Shown here piece after piece: positions 36,701 to 45,133 of a DNA stretch of 54,990 nucleotides. The position numbers and the translations under genes were made by a program. Location: positions 1 to 54,990 of the forward strand of contig CABXUS010000008.1 of the NCBI GenBank assembly GCA_902515405.1, read 5' to 3'. The notes beneath the pieces are model-generated. The model saw nothing but the letters and a program-made list of their open reading frames with translations. It was not told the origin of the DNA and ran no database searches. Position 1 is the first letter of the stretch, and each line of letters begins with the position of its first letter. Source of the DNA: an uncultured Bacteroidota bacterium. Its GTDB lineage: Bacteria; Bacteroidota; Bacteroidia; Flavobacteriales; Flavobacteriaceae.

Positions 36701-38290
36701 ATGAAAAAATTATTTATACTATTTACACTTTTTGTATTTAGTTTATCCTCATATTCTCAAGTACAATTTTATAATGATTCTACAAGTGTTGATGATTTTC
36801 CAGAAATTTCTTTTCAGATTAATGATAGAGATCCTGACTTAAAAGTTAAATCTGACTTTATTTTAAGAGAAAGGCTGAATCAATTAAAAGTTATTGATAC
36901 ATTTTCGTTTAGCCATTTAAAAGATTCACTTTCATACACAGATGAAAATAAGTGTATTTTGGTTATGATTGAAACCCTTGGCCATTCTGATAGATATGAA
37001 CAGTTAAATACATCACTAAATGCAATTAATAGCTCACTATCAAGATTTATAAATAAGGGAGATAAGGTAAAACTTGTTTGGTTTGCTCTTAGAAATGCTG
37101 AAACAAAAATTTTAAATGATATTAATCCAAAATTCACAGATAGTATAAATGAGATAAAGTCATACTTAAATAAATTTAGACTACCAGACAATGACTTCAC
37201 TAATAAATACGTTTCAGATATAACAGGTGCTTTAATTGAAGGAGTAGATATATTGGATAAATTTGATAGTAGCTTACCTAAATCAATTATATTAATATCG
37301 GAGGAAAGAAATAATAGTTACGCCCAGGTTTCTACTACCTCAGCCATTGCAAAAGCGAGGGAAAAAGGTGTTGTAATTAATACAATTAAATACAACAGAT
37401 TTAGAGATGAACAGTTTAGTATTCCAACACTCTCAGAGGGCACATATGGTGAAAGATTTGTTTTGTCTCAAAGTTTTGGAAATCAAAGGGTAAATAGCAA
37501 AAAGAAAAGTGAGATAGAAAATAGAGTTGTACAAATTTCAAAAAAACTTGTAAAACGATCCAAAGGAAATAATTATAAATTTTCTTTTTTAACTAAAAAT
37601 GATATTAAAGATGGTAAAAACTATAGAATTCAAGTAGAGGTAACTGATTCAGAGCAAGTTGAAGAATTATCATACAAAGCTCCAGGAAACTGGGTTGTAG
37701 CACAATTTCAAAAAAACTTAATTCTTTCAATTATTGTTTCTATTATTCTTATTGTTCTAATCATACTTTTAGTTTTAAAAACATATAGACTATATAAAGA
37801 ACAAGCTTTAGAAAGAGAAAATGAAATTTTAGATCAAAGAAAAAAGACAGAACAGCAACAAGAGGAAATTGATAAACAGAACAAAGAAATTGATAGAATA
37901 AAAAATGAAGAGAATGAAAGGCAAAGAATTGAAGCAGTAAAAAAGAAAAAGGAAGCAGAAAGTGAATTGATAAATAAAATGCTTCAAAATGGTAACTTCC
38001 CAATTCTTAAGGTAATTCAGGGTAATGACTCAAAAAGTTATGAGGTTAATAAACCAGTGTTTACAGTTGGAAGATCAACTAACAACAACCTTATGATAGA
38101 TAATCCACACATATCAGGGAATCATTTTTCAATTTCTTTTGATGGTAATGATTATTCATTAAATGATGTTGGAAGTACAAACGGAACTCTTGTGAATGGT
38201 TCTTTATACAAAGGAGATTCACGAAGTATTAATCTTAAAGATGGTGATATAATTGAAGTTACTGAAGTAACAATAGTTTTTTATAAATAA
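36701..38290 (+). CDS. vWA-like / transmembrane / coiled-coil / FHA protein
   Basis: The 529-residue protein has, in order: a signal peptide (FILFTLFVFSLSSYSQ), a von Willebrand A-like domain about 85-290 (ILVMIETLGHSDRYEQL, DKVKLVWFAL, SDITGALIEGVDIL, IILISEE), a transmembrane helix 340-361, a coiled coil 362-428 and an FHA domain 435-529 (VGRSTNNNLMIDNPHISGNH, GSTNGT 491-496). The usual DxSxS metal site is degenerate (ETLGH). The layout puts vWA in the periplasm and FHA in the cytoplasm, so it could transmit an envelope signal to phosphoproteins. It precedes the PP2C gene by three bases. Confidence 0.82.
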   Translation: MKKLFILFTLFVFSLSSYSQVQFYNDSTSVDDFPEISFQINDRDPDLKVKSDFILRERLNQLKVIDTFSFSHLKDSLSYTDENKCILVMIETLGHSDRYEQLNTSLNAINSSLSRFINKGDKVKLVWFALRNAETKILNDINPKFTDSINEIKSYLNKFRLPDNDFTNKYVSDITGALIEGVDILDKFDSSLPKSIILISEERNNSYAQVSTTSAIAKAREKGVVINTIKYNRFRDEQFSIPTLSEGTYGERFVLSQSFGNQRVNSKKKSEIENRVVQISKKLVKRSKGNNYKFSFLTKNDIKDGKNYRIQVEVTDSEQVEELSYKAPGNWVVAQFQKNLILSIIVSIILIVLIILLVLKTYRLYKEQALERENEILDQRKKTEQQQEEIDKQNKEIDRIKNEENERQRIEAVKKKKEAESELINKMLQNGNFPILKVIQGNDSKSYEVNKPVFTVGRSTNNNLMIDNPHISGNHFSISFDGNDYSLNDVGSTNGTLVNGSLYKGDSRSINLKDGDIIEVTEVTIVFYK

Positions 38291-38293
38291 AAT

Positions 38294-39856
38294 ATGAATT
38301 TAAATCACATTTCAAAATCAGTTGTTGGATTAGTTAGATCTGCTAATGAGGATTTTATTGGAGATTTTTCCACTAAAGATAACTTAAGAGTATATGTTGT
38401 TTGTGACGGAATGGGCGGTCATGTAGGTGGTGCAAAAGCCTCTCAAACCGCTGTTAATAGTATTAGTGAATACTTTAATGGAAACCCAAATGGAATTGTT
38501 CAGGTTGCATTGAAAGAAGCCATAGAGTTTGCTAATATTCAGATTTATGGTGAAGCTCAAACTAATCCAAGTCTTACTGGAATGGGAACTACATGTGTAG
38601 TGTTAGCTGAAAAAGATGGACTATTATATCTTGCTCATGTTGGAGATAGTAGGTGTTACATATTTTCAGATAACAAATTATATCGTATAACTAAAGATCA
38701 TTCATATGTCCAAACATTAGTTGATAGAGGAGAAATTTCGGATGCAGAAATGGAATCTCACCCTAGAAAAAATGAGTTAACTAAAGCTTTAGGTATATCC
38801 GATTCTGTTGAAGTTGAAGTTGTGCCAGATCCAATAAAAGCTAAAAAAGGAGATAAATTTTTATTGTGTAGCGATGGTTTAACAGGTCTTGTAACAGATA
38901 AAATAATTACAAAAACTATTAGAGATAATTCTGATTTAAATTTATGTGTTAATAAATTAATCAAATTAGCAGAAGATGGAGGAGGGCATGATAATATTTC
39001 TACAGATTTAGTTGAGGTTATTGAAAGTGAACACAAAACCTCAAGCTTTGTAAGTAAAAATAACCTTTCCTTTAATCAGACACAGACTCAAGACGGAATA
39101 AAAGAAAAATCGCCCTCATTTAGTTATACTAAAGTCTTTTTATTATCAGTGATTATTTTAATTATTGGTGGAGGAATCTATTATTTTGGATTCAAACCAG
39201 GTATAGAATTACCTCCAACTGAAAAACCAGATGAAGTTAAAATAGAAGAATCTATAAAATTGCCATTCGAAAATTATATTGATTCAATGAATATCAAAGG
39301 TTTTCATGAGGATTTTGTGAAAAAGGTTCAAGAATCTCCTAAACTAAAAGAACCTAGTTTTGAGGGTAGTTTTCAAATTTTCTTTTTCACAAAAGAGGAT
39401 AGAGAGATGCCTATAGTTGAGTACAGAGAATACTTTGGTAGATCTAGTAAATGGAATAAAAATAAGGATAAAAGAAGTAAAGATGATTATTTAAAAATTT
39501 TAGTAAAAGACTCAATACTTGTTAATCATACAATACCCCCTAAAGATGATAAGCTGACTTTAGAAAATAAAGATCAAGACATAATTTTCTCGGAAAAACA
39601 ACAAAAGGAAATTGATGAAATCCAAAAACAGAAGGCAGAGGAAGAAAAGATAAAACAAGAGAAGGAATTAAAAGATTTGGAGAAAAAAAAGAATGACAGT
39701 ATTGCAGATGCGGAAAAAGAAAGTAAAAAAAAGAATAAGAAAAAAGAAAAACTGAAGAAGAAAAAAGGTGAAAATGAATCTAGTGAAAATGCAAAAAGTT
39801 ATTCTGAAAATGAAGAGAAAGATGAAAATGAATCAGAAAATAAGAAAGATAAATAA
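38294..39856 (+). CDS. PP2C-family Ser/Thr phosphatase, membrane-anchored
   Basis: This 520-residue protein has an N-terminal PP2C domain (1-255) with all metal-binding motifs: VCDGMGG (D38), HVGDSR (115-120), LCSDGLTG (D194) and GGGHDN (D243). One transmembrane helix follows at about 289-308. A second region (about 320-420) is uncharacterised, and the last 90 residues are an extreme Lys/Glu-rich low-complexity tail. The catalytic half would be cytoplasmic and reverse phosphorylation by the two kinases in the operon; the rest would be periplasmic. The kinase gene begins nine bases later. Confidence 0.93.
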   Translation: MNLNHISKSVVGLVRSANEDFIGDFSTKDNLRVYVVCDGMGGHVGGAKASQTAVNSISEYFNGNPNGIVQVALKEAIEFANIQIYGEAQTNPSLTGMGTTCVVLAEKDGLLYLAHVGDSRCYIFSDNKLYRITKDHSYVQTLVDRGEISDAEMESHPRKNELTKALGISDSVEVEVVPDPIKAKKGDKFLLCSDGLTGLVTDKIITKTIRDNSDLNLCVNKLIKLAEDGGGHDNISTDLVEVIESEHKTSSFVSKNNLSFNQTQTQDGIKEKSPSFSYTKVFLLSVIILIIGGGIYYFGFKPGIELPPTEKPDEVKIEESIKLPFENYIDSMNIKGFHEDFVKKVQESPKLKEPSFEGSFQIFFFTKEDREMPIVEYREYFGRSSKWNKNKDKRSKDDYLKILVKDSILVNHTIPPKDDKLTLENKDQDIIFSEKQQKEIDEIQKQKAEEEKIKQEKELKDLEKKKNDSIADAEKESKKKNKKKEKLKKKKGENESSENAKSYSENEEKDENESENKKDK

Positions 39857-39865
39857 GGTTGAAAA

Positions 39866-40717
39866 ATGTTTCCAGATTTAGGCTCAAAACAGTATGAATT
39901 TATAAATAGAATCGGCGGGGGAGGATTTGGTGTAGTTAACTTAGCAATAGACCTACATACAGGAAAGCCTGTTGCAATCAAATCAATTCACAAAAACTAT
40001 AATGACAGAAAAGATTTAATTGAAAATTTCAAAAGAGAAGCAAATATTTATCTGGACTTATCACACCCAAATATTGTCAAATTAAATGCATTTATAATTA
40101 ACAATGGAGTCCATTTGGTGATGGATTATGTCGAAGGAAGAACTTTGGAGGATTTTATTAATAAGGAAACGGGCCCTATTCCGACAAGATTGTGTTTAGA
40201 TTTACTTACTGATATTATATCTGCAATAGATTATGCTCATAATAAAAATATACCAATTGATGGTTATGAACACGGTGCTTTACATCTAGATTTAAAACCA
40301 TCAAACGTTTTAATAACAAAAAGCAATAAAGCTATGGTTATTGACTATGGAATTTCAAAAGGTTCAACTGAAAAAAGAAAAGTAAGAGAACATACAAAAA
40401 TGTATTGCGCACCTGAGCAATTAGATGCAGAAAAAGATTTAGACAAGAGAACTGATATTTATTCTTTAGGATTATTAATGCATCAGATGTTATGCGGATC
40501 ATCTCCATACACAGCTAATTCCAATGAAGAGTTAGAAGATAAAGTAAAATATAGAAAAACAAAGAGAATGATTGATGTATACCCAGCTATTTCTGAAGAA
40601 TTTCAGGAAATTGTTGATAAGGCAACACAAAAACAACCTGATTTACGTTATCAAACATGTGGAGAATTTTTAGAGGATCTGGATTATTTATCAAATAAAT
40701 CAAACACTACTTTATGA
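39866..40717 (+). CDS. Ser/Thr protein kinase, soluble, non-RD type
   Basis: This 283-residue protein is a bare Hanks-type kinase domain with no membrane segment. The glycine loop is IGGGGFGVV (16-24) and the ATP lysine is K39 in VAIKSI. The catalytic loop reads HLDLKPSN (H140-L-D142), so the usual HRD arginine is Leu. DFG is D160-Y-G. CAPEQ replaces APE-like motifs normally. Loss of the arginine marks a non-RD kinase, which normally needs no activation-loop phosphorylation. Essential Lys, Asp and Asn residues remain, so it should be active. It overlaps the FHA-M48 gene by four bases. Confidence 0.9.
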   Translation: MFPDLGSKQYEFINRIGGGGFGVVNLAIDLHTGKPVAIKSIHKNYNDRKDLIENFKREANIYLDLSHPNIVKLNAFIINNGVHLVMDYVEGRTLEDFINKETGPIPTRLCLDLLTDIISAIDYAHNKNIPIDGYEHGALHLDLKPSNVLITKSNKAMVIDYGISKGSTEKRKVREHTKMYCAPEQLDAEKDLDKRTDIYSLGLLMHQMLCGSSPYTANSNEELEDKVKYRKTKRMIDVYPAISEEFQEIVDKATQKQPDLRYQTCGEFLEDLDYLSNKSNTTL

Positions 40718-41991
40718 AGGTTATAAGAGTTGGTCGAGGTAAAAATAATGATGAGGTTTTAAATGACTCGACAGTTTCAAGAAATCATTTAGAGATTTTT
40801 TTTGGTGATGATGGACTTGTAGTAGTAACAGATTTGAACTCTGCTAATGGAACAACTGTTAATGGAAAAAAAATTACAACTCCAACAAAACTAGATTCTT
40901 TAGATATTTTAAAAGCTGGAAACTCATTAATCAAATGGAAAAATTATTTAAAAGACAGTAATGATTATAATCAAGAAATTAATACTGAAATAAAAGAAGA
41001 AGAACAAATTAATGAAATTGAAGAAAATGATTTTAATTCAAAAAATCAATCAAATAACATTATTAAAGATTATAAGAAAGAACTCATAACCCTTTCAGTA
41101 ATTTCTTTTTTATTAATAATAGTTTTTCTATTTAAAGATAAATTCCAAAAGGTTGAGGGAGCAATAACAATGTTTGAAAAAGTTGAAACCTTATACACAA
41201 ACTATGTTGAACCAATTTTTGATAAAGTTTCTTTACAAAAAAAACAAAGAACTGATGTAACCTATGATTTTACTTGTATGAATAATAACCCTGAAAATGA
41301 AATCATCACCGGTCTGGGTGATTTTAAACGTACTACAGATGAAATATTTCTTTCAGATGTTCAAGTATCAATCAATGATGAAATTAAAATGGGTAATAAT
41401 CTTTTAAAATCTTATAAAAGTCAATATACAGTAATAACGTCAGGGGAGATCGTTAATTATTTAAGGAATATTTTAGATGATTTAACCAGTAGAATTGCTA
41501 GACCAAGAGGATTTAATTATCAAATTTATTATATAAAAGGAGATGAAGACAATGTAATTACATCAGGTGGTAAAATTTTTGTCTTTGAAAAGTTTTACAA
41601 TAGGTTTGATAATAGCTCTGAAGTTGCAGCTGTTATAGCTCATGAAATTGCTCATAATGAAATTGGCCATTTGACTAGCTACGTTAAGAAGCAAAAAGTT
41701 GCAAATGATTTTGGGGTCTTTGGTGAGATATTTTTAGAATTAGAAAATGCCTTTACACCACCAAGTTTTAACCAAAAACAAGAAGTTCAAGCTGACTTAT
41801 TCGGAATTGATTTAGTTCACCCCACATCATATAATCCATGTAGTTCGATTGATTTTTGGAAGCGATTAGCTGAAAGTGAGAGACAGAGAGATTCATATGA
41901 AAATTTTATGACCACCCATCCAACATCAATTAGCAGACTTAAATGTATTAGGAATCATTTAAAATCAAACTATAATATTAATTGTAATTGA
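40714..41991 (+). CDS. FHA-transmembrane-M48 metalloprotease fusion
   Basis: The 425-residue protein begins directly with an FHA domain (3-75: IRVGRGKNNDEVLNDS, SRNH 22-25, SANGTTVNG), then an acidic linker, one transmembrane helix (123-140), and an M48 peptidase-like domain. HEIAH is at 310-314 (AAVIAHEIAHNEIGH), the third ligand E357 is in QEVQADLFGID, and THPTSISRL follows as in BepA/LoiP-type proteases. The FHA end would be cytoplasmic and the protease periplasmic, so phospho-binding could gate or place the protease. FHA-M48 fusions are unusual. It is coupled to the kinase before it and the lipoprotein after it by four-base overlaps. Confidence 0.85.
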   Translation: MKVIRVGRGKNNDEVLNDSTVSRNHLEIFFGDDGLVVVTDLNSANGTTVNGKKITTPTKLDSLDILKAGNSLIKWKNYLKDSNDYNQEINTEIKEEEQINEIEENDFNSKNQSNNIIKDYKKELITLSVISFLLIIVFLFKDKFQKVEGAITMFEKVETLYTNYVEPIFDKVSLQKKQRTDVTYDFTCMNNNPENEIITGLGDFKRTTDEIFLSDVQVSINDEIKMGNNLLKSYKSQYTVITSGEIVNYLRNILDDLTSRIARPRGFNYQIYYIKGDEDNVITSGGKIFVFEKFYNRFDNSSEVAAVIAHEIAHNEIGHLTSYVKKQKVANDFGVFGEIFLELENAFTPPSFNQKQEVQADLFGIDLVHPTSYNPCSSIDFWKRLAESERQRDSYENFMTTHPTSISRLKCIRNHLKSNYNINCN

Positions 41992-42857
41992 TAATGAGGC
42001 ATATATATATATTATTCATCTCATTATTTCTGATATCATGCTCAAACTTTGTTAAGCCCCCAGAGTTAATATCGATTGAAGATTTTGAGTTTCTAGGAGA
42101 AGAAAATGATAAGTTTATTTTCTCATCAAATTTAGTCGTATTAAATAAAAACAATTTTAAAATAAAAGCAGAGGAGATTAAATCGCAAGTTTTGTTTGAT
42201 TCTCAGGTCATAGGAGATTTTTTAATTGATAAAGAATTTTTTATTGAAAAAAAATCTCAAAAAAAAATAAGTGCGTTAATTTATCTCAATCCAAAAAATA
42301 TTAATTCATCTTTATTTTCTGATGAATCAAAAAGCTTGCTTATTAAAGGTTATGTAAAAACCCCATTTTTAAACCAAAAAATAAATTTTGAATACGATTA
42401 TATTTTTAATCTTAATGATATAATGGATTCGTTTGTCGATGAACAAATTTCAAAAAGTGTATTTGAAGTAAAGGAAATTAAACTAAAAAAAATTATATCG
42501 ACTATTGTCCAAGTAGAAATTTTACTAAACTTTTATAATGATTTAGGTTTTGATTTTGAGATTAAAAACCTTAATTCTGTCATTTATAAAGACCTTGAAA
42601 AATCTAAGGTTTTAGCGAGATCTAATAATTTAAAAACAATTAAAGTTTATGATCAAAATAATATTGATTTTCCAGTAGACTTAGATCTTAACCTGTTAAG
42701 TATTAGCCCAAGTATGTTGCTTGGGACTTTAAGAAACAATTTAAATCTTTATATAGATTTTGATTTTGTAGTTGAGGTTTTTGATAACGAATTTCCATTA
42801 ATTTTATCTCGAAAAATAGTAATTGACTCTAAAAATTTTGAAATTTCAATTGAATGA
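41988..42857 (+). CDS. lipoprotein with WHy/LEA14-like domains
   Basis: The 289-residue protein has a clear lipobox (LFLISCSN, C18). The mature part reads as two tandem beta-sandwich units: each starts with a ‘...IEDFEFLGEENDKFIFSS’ or ‘VKEIKLKKIISTIVQVEI’ strand and contains NxNxF-like segments, as in late-embryogenesis-type WHy domains. No catalytic residues are evident. Four-base overlaps on both sides tie it firmly to the FHA-M48 protease and the FHA-ABC exporter, so it could be a periplasmic accessory or substrate of either. The domain assignment is tentative. Confidence 0.7.
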   Translation: MIMRHIYILFISLFLISCSNFVKPPELISIEDFEFLGEENDKFIFSSNLVVLNKNNFKIKAEEIKSQVLFDSQVIGDFLIDKEFFIEKKSQKKISALIYLNPKNINSSLFSDESKSLLIKGYVKTPFLNQKINFEYDYIFNLNDIMDSFVDEQISKSVFEVKEIKLKKIISTIVQVEILLNFYNDLGFDFEIKNLNSVIYKDLEKSKVLARSNNLKTIKVYDQNNIDFPVDLDLNLLSISPSMLLGTLRNNLNLYIDFDFVVEVFDNEFPLILSRKIVIDSKNFEISIE

Positions 42858-45133
42858 AAAAAGAATCTTTCAAATTATTTTTTTACAAGGATAGTCAGCT
42901 TTTTAAAAAGGTTGTAATTGCAGAGAATTTTTCATTGATGGTTGGATCTAACTCAATTTGTGATGTTATGGTTTCTAATAAAAGAGTATCAAGAAATCAT
43001 TGTCAAGTTATTTACAGTAACTCAGATGACTTAAAATTAATTGACTTAGAAAGCACTAATGGTACTTTTTTAAATGGAATTAAATTAGAACCAGGCATTC
43101 CATATAATTTAAATTTAAAAGATCAAGTTCAGTTGGCTGGAGTAAGTGGAATTTTAATTTCTATTGGTTCTGAAAATACACAATCCAGAGATTTAGAAAA
43201 TCAAAAAAATATTCTGGAATTATTTAAAAATAAAGATTTAATTATAGTTGGAAGAGACTCCACTTGTGATTTAAGAATTAATGATACTAGAATAAGTCGT
43301 AAACATGCTTCAATAAAAAAGTTATCAGATGATAAATTTTTAATAAAAGATTTAGGCTCACTTAACGGAGTTTATATAAATGGTTCTAAATTAAGTGGTA
43401 CAAAAACCATCTCAAAGAATGATAATATTTTTATTAGTAAATATCTTTTAAAAATTGATGGTAAAGCTAAGGACCTAAGTGATGAATTAGCCATAAGCGC
43501 AATTGGAATTGAAAAGATATATCCAAACCAGAAAAAAGGAAAAAAAGCTTTACATAAAATGGATATTTCCGTACCGTCAAGGTCTTTATTAGCAATTATG
43601 GGACCCTCTGGATGTGGTAAATCAACATTGTTAAAATCACTAAATGGAGAGTCACCGCCAACAAAAGGAAGGGTTTTAATTTTTAATCAAGATTTAATTA
43701 CTAATTATGAATACTTAAAGACACAAATTGGTTATGTACCACAAGACGATATTGTCCATAAACAATTAACTGTCGAACAATCACTTTTTTTTGCTGCAAA
43801 ATTGAGGATAGCGAATATCAGCAAGGCTGATATTAAAGTTAAGATTGATCAAATTTTATCGGAGTTAAATATTAGTCATATAAAAAAGAATTTGATATCT
43901 GATATAAGTGGTGGTCAAAGAAAGCGAGTATCAATTGCTATTGAATTATTAACTGACCCAATGCTACTTTTCTTAGATGAACCTACATCTCCACTTGATC
44001 CTCAAACAATTGAAGACTTTTTAAACATTCTAAAAAAACTTTCAGAAAATGGAACAACTGTTATAATGGTCACCCACAAGCCCGAGGATTTAGACTACAT
44101 GGACGAGGTAATTTTCATGGCTGATAATAATGGTGGTAAAATTGTTTATTATGGTGATTCAACTCAGTATAAAAATTATTTCAATGTTAATAATGCAGTT
44201 TCTGTTTTTTCACAAATTTCAGGCGATAATTCAAAGAAATGGGTTGAGAAATATTCAAATCCAAGACCATTATCTACAACCCAAGATAGAGAAAAGGTAT
44301 TGATAAATAAGTCTAATCAAAGTCCAATAGAGCAATTTTTTTGGTTAACATATAGATATTTTAAGATTAAGACAAACGATAAAGTGAATACGTCTATTAT
44401 GCTATTACAAGCCCCTATTATTGCATTACTTGCTTGTTTGGTTTTTAAGGAGGTTACACTATCTGTTTTATTTATTATGGCTGTTTCAGCAGTATGGTTT
44501 GGATCAACAAATGCTGCAAGAGAGATAGTAGGTGAACTTCCTATTTATTCTAGAGAAAGAATGTATAATTTAAAGCTAATACCATACATATTTTCAAAAA
44601 TCACTGTTTTATCATTATTCTCTATAATTCAATCGTTTGTCTTTATATACATTCTGTATTTTTATTATAGTGATTCAAATTTTGATATATACTTTAATAA
44701 TCCTTTTTCTGCATTTATATGGATGTCTTTTTTGACCATTTCATCAACCTTTTTAGGATTATTATTATCTGCTATTTTTGATACTTCTGAAAAGGTACTT
44801 GCTGTAGTTCCAATTGTACTAATTCCACAAATTATGTTAGCAGGATTAGTTGCAAAGATTGGATCAACAACTGTTGAATTTGTTAGTTATATGACATTCA
44901 CAAGATGGGGTATTGAAGGTTTTGGAAATATTCAAGGAGATATTGTTACCGATAATCCTTTAAATAAAACTGCAGATGCTGTTGAATTTTTAAAAAATAA
45001 TTTTCATGAATCATATTCTGACCATTTTAACTCATCTGGAACACTATCTCTAGATTTCATAGCTATATTTTGTTTAGTTTCTATTATGTTTATATCATTA
45101 TATTTAATTTTAAAAAGTAAAGATTCAATATAG
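42854..45133 (+). CDS. FHA-FHA-ABC exporter (ABCG-like half transporter)
   Basis: This 759-residue protein fuses two FHA domains (5-100 with SRNH and STNGT; 115-205 with VGRDSTCDLRINDTRISRKH and GSLNGVYING) to an ABC ATPase and an ABC2-type membrane domain. Walker A is GPSGCGKS (250-257), the signature is ISGGQRKR (351-358), Walker B is LLFLDEP (371-377), and the H-loop is VTHKP. About six membrane helices span 512-757. The order FHA-FHA-ATPase-membrane is that of Mycobacterium Rv1747, an exporter phosphorylated by its neighbour kinase PknF. Here too a Ser/Thr kinase gene follows, with no gap. Cargo is unknown. Confidence 0.92.
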   Translation: MKKESFKLFFYKDSQLFKKVVIAENFSLMVGSNSICDVMVSNKRVSRNHCQVIYSNSDDLKLIDLESTNGTFLNGIKLEPGIPYNLNLKDQVQLAGVSGILISIGSENTQSRDLENQKNILELFKNKDLIIVGRDSTCDLRINDTRISRKHASIKKLSDDKFLIKDLGSLNGVYINGSKLSGTKTISKNDNIFISKYLLKIDGKAKDLSDELAISAIGIEKIYPNQKKGKKALHKMDISVPSRSLLAIMGPSGCGKSTLLKSLNGESPPTKGRVLIFNQDLITNYEYLKTQIGYVPQDDIVHKQLTVEQSLFFAAKLRIANISKADIKVKIDQILSELNISHIKKNLISDISGGQRKRVSIAIELLTDPMLLFLDEPTSPLDPQTIEDFLNILKKLSENGTTVIMVTHKPEDLDYMDEVIFMADNNGGKIVYYGDSTQYKNYFNVNNAVSVFSQISGDNSKKWVEKYSNPRPLSTTQDREKVLINKSNQSPIEQFFWLTYRYFKIKTNDKVNTSIMLLQAPIIALLACLVFKEVTLSVLFIMAVSAVWFGSTNAAREIVGELPIYSRERMYNLKLIPYIFSKITVLSLFSIIQSFVFIYILYFYYSDSNFDIYFNNPFSAFIWMSFLTISSTFLGLLLSAIFDTSEKVLAVVPIVLIPQIMLAGLVAKIGSTTVEFVSYMTFTRWGIEGFGNIQGDIVTDNPLNKTADAVEFLKNNFHESYSDHFNSSGTLSLDFIAIFCLVSIMFISLYLILKSKDSI

